Source: Candidatus Zhuqueibacterota bacterium
GTDB lineage: Bacteria; Zhuqueibacterota; Zhuqueibacteria; Thermofontimicrobiales; Thiofontviventaceae
Reading direction: 5' to 3'
DNA: 5,307 nt
Assembly: GCA_014729735.1 (NCBI GenBank)
Contig: WJJN01000006.1
Coordinates: 1-5,307, forward strand
Below are positions 4,825 through 5,307 of this stretch, one piece after another (within the stretch, counting starts at the first letter, position 1; each line of letters starts with the position of its first letter). The notes under the pieces are model-generated. The model saw nothing but the letters and a program-made list of their open reading frames with translations. It was not told where the DNA came from and did not search any database. A program made the position numbers and the translations under genes.

Positions 4825-5307
4825 ATGTCACACGTTACAGCTTCGGCAGCAGAGGAAATACTTGATAAAGAAATTTCTTGTCTTGATAATGGCTTTGTCC
4901 GGCTGGTGGACTATATGGGCACTGACGAGTCTATTGTGCAGGCGGCACGGGTTTCTTATGGTCGCGGCACCAGGAAAGTCCGCCAGGATCGCGGTTTAAT
5001 TCGCTATTTGTTGAGACACCGGCATACCAGTCCGTTTGAAATGGTGGAATTCAAATTTCATTGTAAAATGCCGATTTTCGTTGCCCGACAGTGGATTCGC
5101 CATCGCACAGCCAGCGTGAATGAATATTCATTGCGTTATTCCAAAGCAATTGATTGTTATTATGTGCCCGAACCTGAAAATATTCGCTTTCAATCGAAGA
5201 CCAACCGCCAGGGACGTTCGGAGGAATCCGTACCCGCAGAATTGCAGCAGCGGGTGCTGGAGATTATCAAACAACATATGGATCAAAGCTGGCAGGATTA
5301 CGAAGAG
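4825..5307 (+). CDS. thyX: FAD-dependent thymidylate synthase ThyX (3' end outside window)
   Basis: ThyX makes dTMP from dUMP using methylene-tetrahydrofolate, with FAD and NADPH as reductants. The frame is open for 161 codons to the window edge. The ThyX signature R-H-R-x7-S is intact at R92-H-R to S102 (R-H-R-T-A-S-V-N-E-Y-S), followed by R104-Y. H67-T-S-P-F-E-M, P83-I-F-V-A-R-Q-W and A41-R-V-S-Y are also typical of the family. Q123-S-K-T-N-R-Q-G-R is a segment common in the longer ThyX forms. The conserved C-terminal dUMP-binding Arg would lie beyond the edge; the family is usually about 220-300 residues. The ATG at 4825 follows GGAGAA (4815-4820) by 4 bases. The N-terminus is about 15 residues longer than compact ThyX proteins such as the Thermotoga one. 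The gene appears independent of the Roadblock cluster. Confidence 0.96.
   Translation, partial: MSHVTASAAEEILDKEISCLDNGFVRLVDYMGTDESIVQAARVSYGRGTRKVRQDRGLIRYLLRHRHTSPFEMVEFKFHCKMPIFVARQWIRHRTASVNEYSLRYSKAIDCYYVPEPENIRFQSKTNRQGRSEESVPAELQQRVLEIIKQHMDQSWQDYEE

Noticed and set aside
4796..4999. 67-codon open frame at the start of thyX in another frame
   Set aside because: It overlaps the clear ThyX frame, has no ribosome binding site of its own and shows no family features.

Overview
This window is a compact stretch of bacterial DNA with every supported gene on the + strand. It carries ribosome binding sites, 4-base ATGA gene overlaps, sigma70-like promoter elements and one intrinsic-terminator-like hairpin. 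Base composition is moderate to AT-rich. No rRNA, tRNA, mobile element or CRISPR array is visible. V4R and several Roadblock/LC7 proteins beside a bacterial-type group II cysteine desulfurase and ThyX would fit a deep-branching Gram-negative or FCB-type bacterium. That placement is only an impression; the sequence does not fix the phylum.

Layout. Positions 1-464 hold the C-terminal part of a V4R (4-vinyl-reductase-type) domain protein with its Cys-rich signature. Positions 531-1733 encode a complete SufS/CsdA-like cysteine desulfurase, overlapped by ATGA with a 108-codon gene of unknown function (1730-2056). Next is a Roadblock/LC7 protein (RB1, 2089-2448). A 146-base gap with a large interrupted inverted repeat separates it from an unrecognised 380-residue protein (2595-3737). 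That gene overlaps, again by ATGA, a 122-residue divergent Roadblock-like protein (3734-4102). A second Roadblock/LC7 protein (RB2, 4204-4563) follows. It is a gapless, about 63% identical paralogue of RB1. A terminator-like hairpin (4592-4626) ends this block. The last gene is thyX (4825 to beyond the window), with its own promoter, a palindrome filling the promoter spacer, and a leader hairpin next to the ribosome binding site.

How the genes may work together. Roadblock/LC7 proteins are dimeric platforms that commonly regulate small Ras-like or MglA-type GTPases, and V4R domains are small-molecule or metal-binding sensors. Four and possibly five genes here belong to such signalling families: the V4R protein, RB1, RB2, the divergent Roadblock and perhaps the C-terminus of the 380-residue protein. 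No GTPase is visible in the window. The most interesting part is the set RB1 / 380-residue protein / divergent Roadblock / RB2. My reading is a Roadblock-based regulatory module in which the 380-residue protein may be a nucleotide-binding-dead relative of secretion/pilus-type ATPases joined to a Roadblock-like tail. This is a hypothesis from pattern matching by eye. The desulfurase and its small partner may be physically but not functionally linked, and thyX looks like an independent housekeeping gene.
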